Shown here piece by piece: positions 62,278 to 64,000 of a stretch of 64,000 bases of DNA. Position numbers and translations under genes: made by a program. Position 1 is the first letter of the stretch; each line of letters starts with the position of its first letter. The DNA is from NCEH01 sp040049195 (GTDB lineage: Bacteria > Pseudomonadota > Alphaproteobacteria > Rhizobiales > Xanthobacteraceae): the NCBI RefSeq assembly GCF_040049195.1, contig NZ_JBDZDL010000004.1. One strand, given 5' to 3'. Under the pieces are notes generated by a model. That model searched no databases. It was not told the DNA's origin and saw only the letters and a list, made by a program, of their open reading frames with translations.

Positions 62278-63141
62278 TCAGGAGGTCACGCGCACTTCCA
62301 CCGACATGCCGAGGCTATCGTGGCTCGCACCCACATAGGTGCCGGAGACGGGAACCGTCTGCTCGATCGTCCGCGCCACGGACACGGGCACGAGGTTGGA
62401 GGCGCCGACCCCGCCATTGGTCGGGTCGAACGTGATCCACCCCGCGCCCGGCACATAGATTTCAGTCCAGGCGTGGGTGGTGCCGGCGTTCGTGCTGCCG
62501 AGCAGCGTGGAGCCGGGCGTGTGCAGATATCCTGATACGATCCGCGCGCCGAACCCGAGGCTGCGCGCCGCCTCCGCCAGGAGCACCGCGAAATCGCGGC
62601 ACGACCCCCATCCGCGATCCAGCGTGTGGAGCGGGGTCTGCGTGCCTTCCTCATCCCGGCTCTGATAGCGCACGCTCGCGGGAATGCCCGCGTTCAGATC
62701 CTTGAGCAGCGCCAGAGTGTTGGTGGGATTCGAGCGCACGAAGCTCCGGGCCCAGGCCTGAAGGCGCCCGGCGGGATCGGCATATTGCGGGCGCGTGAGT
62801 GCGCCGAGGTCCGTCCATTCATCGTCGGAATGGCGGAAGGGATAATTCATCGCCGAGCCTGCGATCTCGAACACCGGCCAAGCGGAGGCATAATGCTCAA
62901 GCTCTGCCGAGCTTTCGACCGTCAACGTTTCCGAACTCGCGCTGAAGGAAGCGGTGGCGACCGCATTGCCGAACACGTCCTGAGTCCAGCTCAGCACGCT
63001 GGCCGGAAAGGTCGCGACCTTCATGGTGATGAGCCGCAGGTCCAGGCTCTCGCGCGGGCGCAGCATCAGGCGATGCGGCCCGAGGACGACCGGCTGGCGG
63101 TAAAAATAGGTGGTGCGATGATGAATGCGAAGCTGAACCAT
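62278..63141 (-). CDS. Transglutaminase-like cysteine protease family protein
   Basis: 287 aa. N-terminal bacterial transglutaminase-like beta domain (MVQLRIHHRTTYFYRQPVVLGPHRL), then the core triad Cys181 in GWGSCRDF, His223 in THAWTEIYVPG and Asp239 in FDPTNG. Cytoplasmic, no signal peptide. Often encoded with alpha-E/ATP-grasp proteins of peptide-ligase systems; no such partner is in the window. Convergent with the zinc ADH gene. Confidence 0.87.
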   Translation of the reverse strand: MVQLRIHHRTTYFYRQPVVLGPHRLMLRPRESLDLRLITMKVATFPASVLSWTQDVFGNAVATASFSASSETLTVESSAELEHYASAWPVFEIAGSAMNYPFRHSDDEWTDLGALTRPQYADPAGRLQAWARSFVRSNPTNTLALLKDLNAGIPASVRYQSRDEEGTQTPLHTLDRGWGSCRDFAVLLAEAARSLGFGARIVSGYLHTPGSTLLGSTNAGTTHAWTEIYVPGAGWITFDPTNGGVGASNLVPVSVARTIEQTVPVSGTYVGASHDSLGMSVEVRVTS

Positions 63142-63232
63142 TCACCATTATCGTCGCGCTTCGCACTCGCAGCAATCGCGGACCGGCGTGATGCGGCCGC
63201 GAACCACAGCTTTGCGCCCGGCGCAGGGTCCG

Positions 63233-63649
63233 TCAGGCCCGGCTGCGGAAGGTGATGAATTTATGCGCGGCGAAATTCACGAACACCGGCAGCATGATGG
63301 CGATGGCATGCGCGCCCGCCTCCGCCAGAGGCGCCGGGAGAAACGGGGAGAAGGCCCGATCCAGCCCCACCGAGGCGCCGAGCACCACGGGAAAGGCGAG
63401 GGCATTGAACAGGAAGAACCAGGACATTTCCGTGTGCATCGGCTTGCCCGAGGCCGGAAACACGAACAGACGGTTCAGCGTGAAGGCGGTGAGAAAGCCG
63501 ACCAGATAGGCGAGGCAGACCGAGACCCAATAATTGAAATAGAGATCGAAGCCGAACCGGCTGGCGAAATTCATCGCCGCGGCGAACCCGCCCGCGAGCA
63601 GGAATTTGCCGAACTGGCCGTTCACATAAAGGGCGATCAGGCGCTGCAT
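63233..63649 (-). CDS. GtrA-family membrane protein
   Basis: 138 aa with four transmembrane helices and the GtrA opening FGKFLLAGGFAAAMNFASRFGF. GtrA proteins are thought to flip or carry lipid-linked sugars for cell-surface glycan modification. It lies just after an FAD-dependent oxidoreductase gene in the same direction, so the two may be co-transcribed. Confidence 0.85.
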   Translation of the reverse strand: MQRLIALYVNGQFGKFLLAGGFAAAMNFASRFGFDLYFNYWVSVCLAYLVGFLTAFTLNRLFVFPASGKPMHTEMSWFFLFNALAFPVVLGASVGLDRAFSPFLPAPLAEAGAHAIAIMLPVFVNFAAHKFITFRSRA

Positions 63650-63675
63650 CTCATCTCTTCAATCGCTTCGCGGGC

Positions 63676-64000
63676 TCAACCGAAGACCGGCTCGCGACGC
63701 GGAACATGATCGGTGCCGATCGCCGCCGCCATTTCCTTGGCGAGCCGCGCGCCTTCGGAAACGCCGCGATCCTCGGGATAATAGAAGCAGGTGTCGGCGA
63801 TCTGCAGGCCGGCGATGGGCGTGCGGATCGGCGGGATCTTCGCGGCGAACCCTGGCTCGCACAAGGGCTGCGCATAGCGCAGCCGGCCGACGCGGGAGGC
63901 GAGGCGGTCGCCCTCGGACAAGGCCGGATTGACGCGCCGCAGATAGCTGTAGCTTTCGGCGATCAGTTCCTCGTCGGACCATTGCCACTTCTTGTGGTCG
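63676..64000 (-). CDS. FAD-dependent oxidoreductase (amine oxidase/protoporphyrinogen oxidase-like), C-terminus only
   Basis: The reading frame is open from the window edge to a stop at 63676 and encodes about 108 residues. The end resembles the C-terminal FAD-contact region of flavin amine oxidases: PIAGLQIADTCFYYPEDRGVSEGARLAKEMA, where the ligand enters GV-SEG. The start and cofactor domain lie outside the window, so the family call is provisional. Confidence 0.65.
   Translation of the reverse strand, partial: DHKKWQWSDEELIAESYSYLRRVNPALSEGDRLASRVGRLRYAQPLCEPGFAAKIPPIRTPIAGLQIADTCFYYPEDRGVSEGARLAKEMAAAIGTDHVPRREPVFG

Overview
The window is GC-rich, densely coded DNA from an alphaproteobacterium, most likely Hyphomicrobiales and plausibly a Xanthobacteraceae-like lineage. 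The basis is the core block recA-alaS-(K+ channel)-icd-trmJ-initiator tRNA, the LexA box of the alphaproteobacterial GTTC-N7-GTTC type upstream of recA, the many ABC transporters and GntR/LacI regulators, and the frequent 4-base ATGA/GTGA gene overlaps. The genus is inference. No rRNA, insertion sequence, phage gene or CRISPR array was seen.

Layout. (1) 1-7121: a divergent GntR regulator, then an operon of three tandem SDR proteins that have all lost the catalytic Ser-Tyr-Lys residues, a NitT/TauT-type ABC transporter and an alpha/beta hydrolase. It ends at a strong terminator (7151-7182). (2) 18544-7218, minus strand: a long catabolic operon with a PdxA-family dehydrogenase, a COG3618-type amidohydrolase, two 3-hydroxyisobutyrate-dehydrogenase-like enzymes, an HpsN/HisD-type dehydrogenase, two intact SDRs and a carbohydrate-type (MalEFGK-like) ABC transporter. 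A divergent GntR gene flanks it. (3) 25210-19418, minus strand: a LacI regulator, a PotABCD/Fbp-type ABC transporter and a calcineurin-like phosphoesterase. (4) A GntR regulator that converges on mannonate dehydratase. (5) 27387-35490: the core chromosomal block listed above.

(6) 35668-54333 is the most interesting part. It holds a probable sulfolactate/organosulfonate locus: the sulfo-lyase pair suyAB, a D-2-hydroxyacid dehydrogenase like SlcC overlapping an Ldh2-family dehydrogenase like ComC (together a sulfolactate racemising pair), a TauE-type exporter, a YeiH/SuyZ-type exporter, and GntR(UTRA) and LysR regulators. The long minus-strand operon that ends in suyAB also carries a NitT/TauT transporter, a second paralogous binding protein, a four-subunit succinate-dehydrogenase/fumarate-reductase-like enzyme, a class I fumarase-like hydratase whose alpha gene is split by one in-frame TAG, and a ThDP enzyme. 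Taken together this suggests oxidation and hydration of a C4 sulfonate (for example sulfosuccinate) before desulfonation. That is a hypothesis, not an established pathway. Related palindromes (arms TGTCTT/AAGACA) occur before suyA, in the long leader before the transporter operon, and in the GntR/slcC divergent region.

(7) 54360-62249: a LacI regulator and a divergent operon with a clear TTGACA promoter and LacI-type operator. It encodes a two-permease NitT/TauT transporter, a second HpsN-like dehydrogenase, an SDR and a zinc alcohol dehydrogenase, so it may take up and oxidise another diol or sulfonate. (8) 62278-64000: a transglutaminase-like protein, a GtrA-family membrane protein and the C-terminus of an FAD-dependent oxidoreductase, all on the minus strand.
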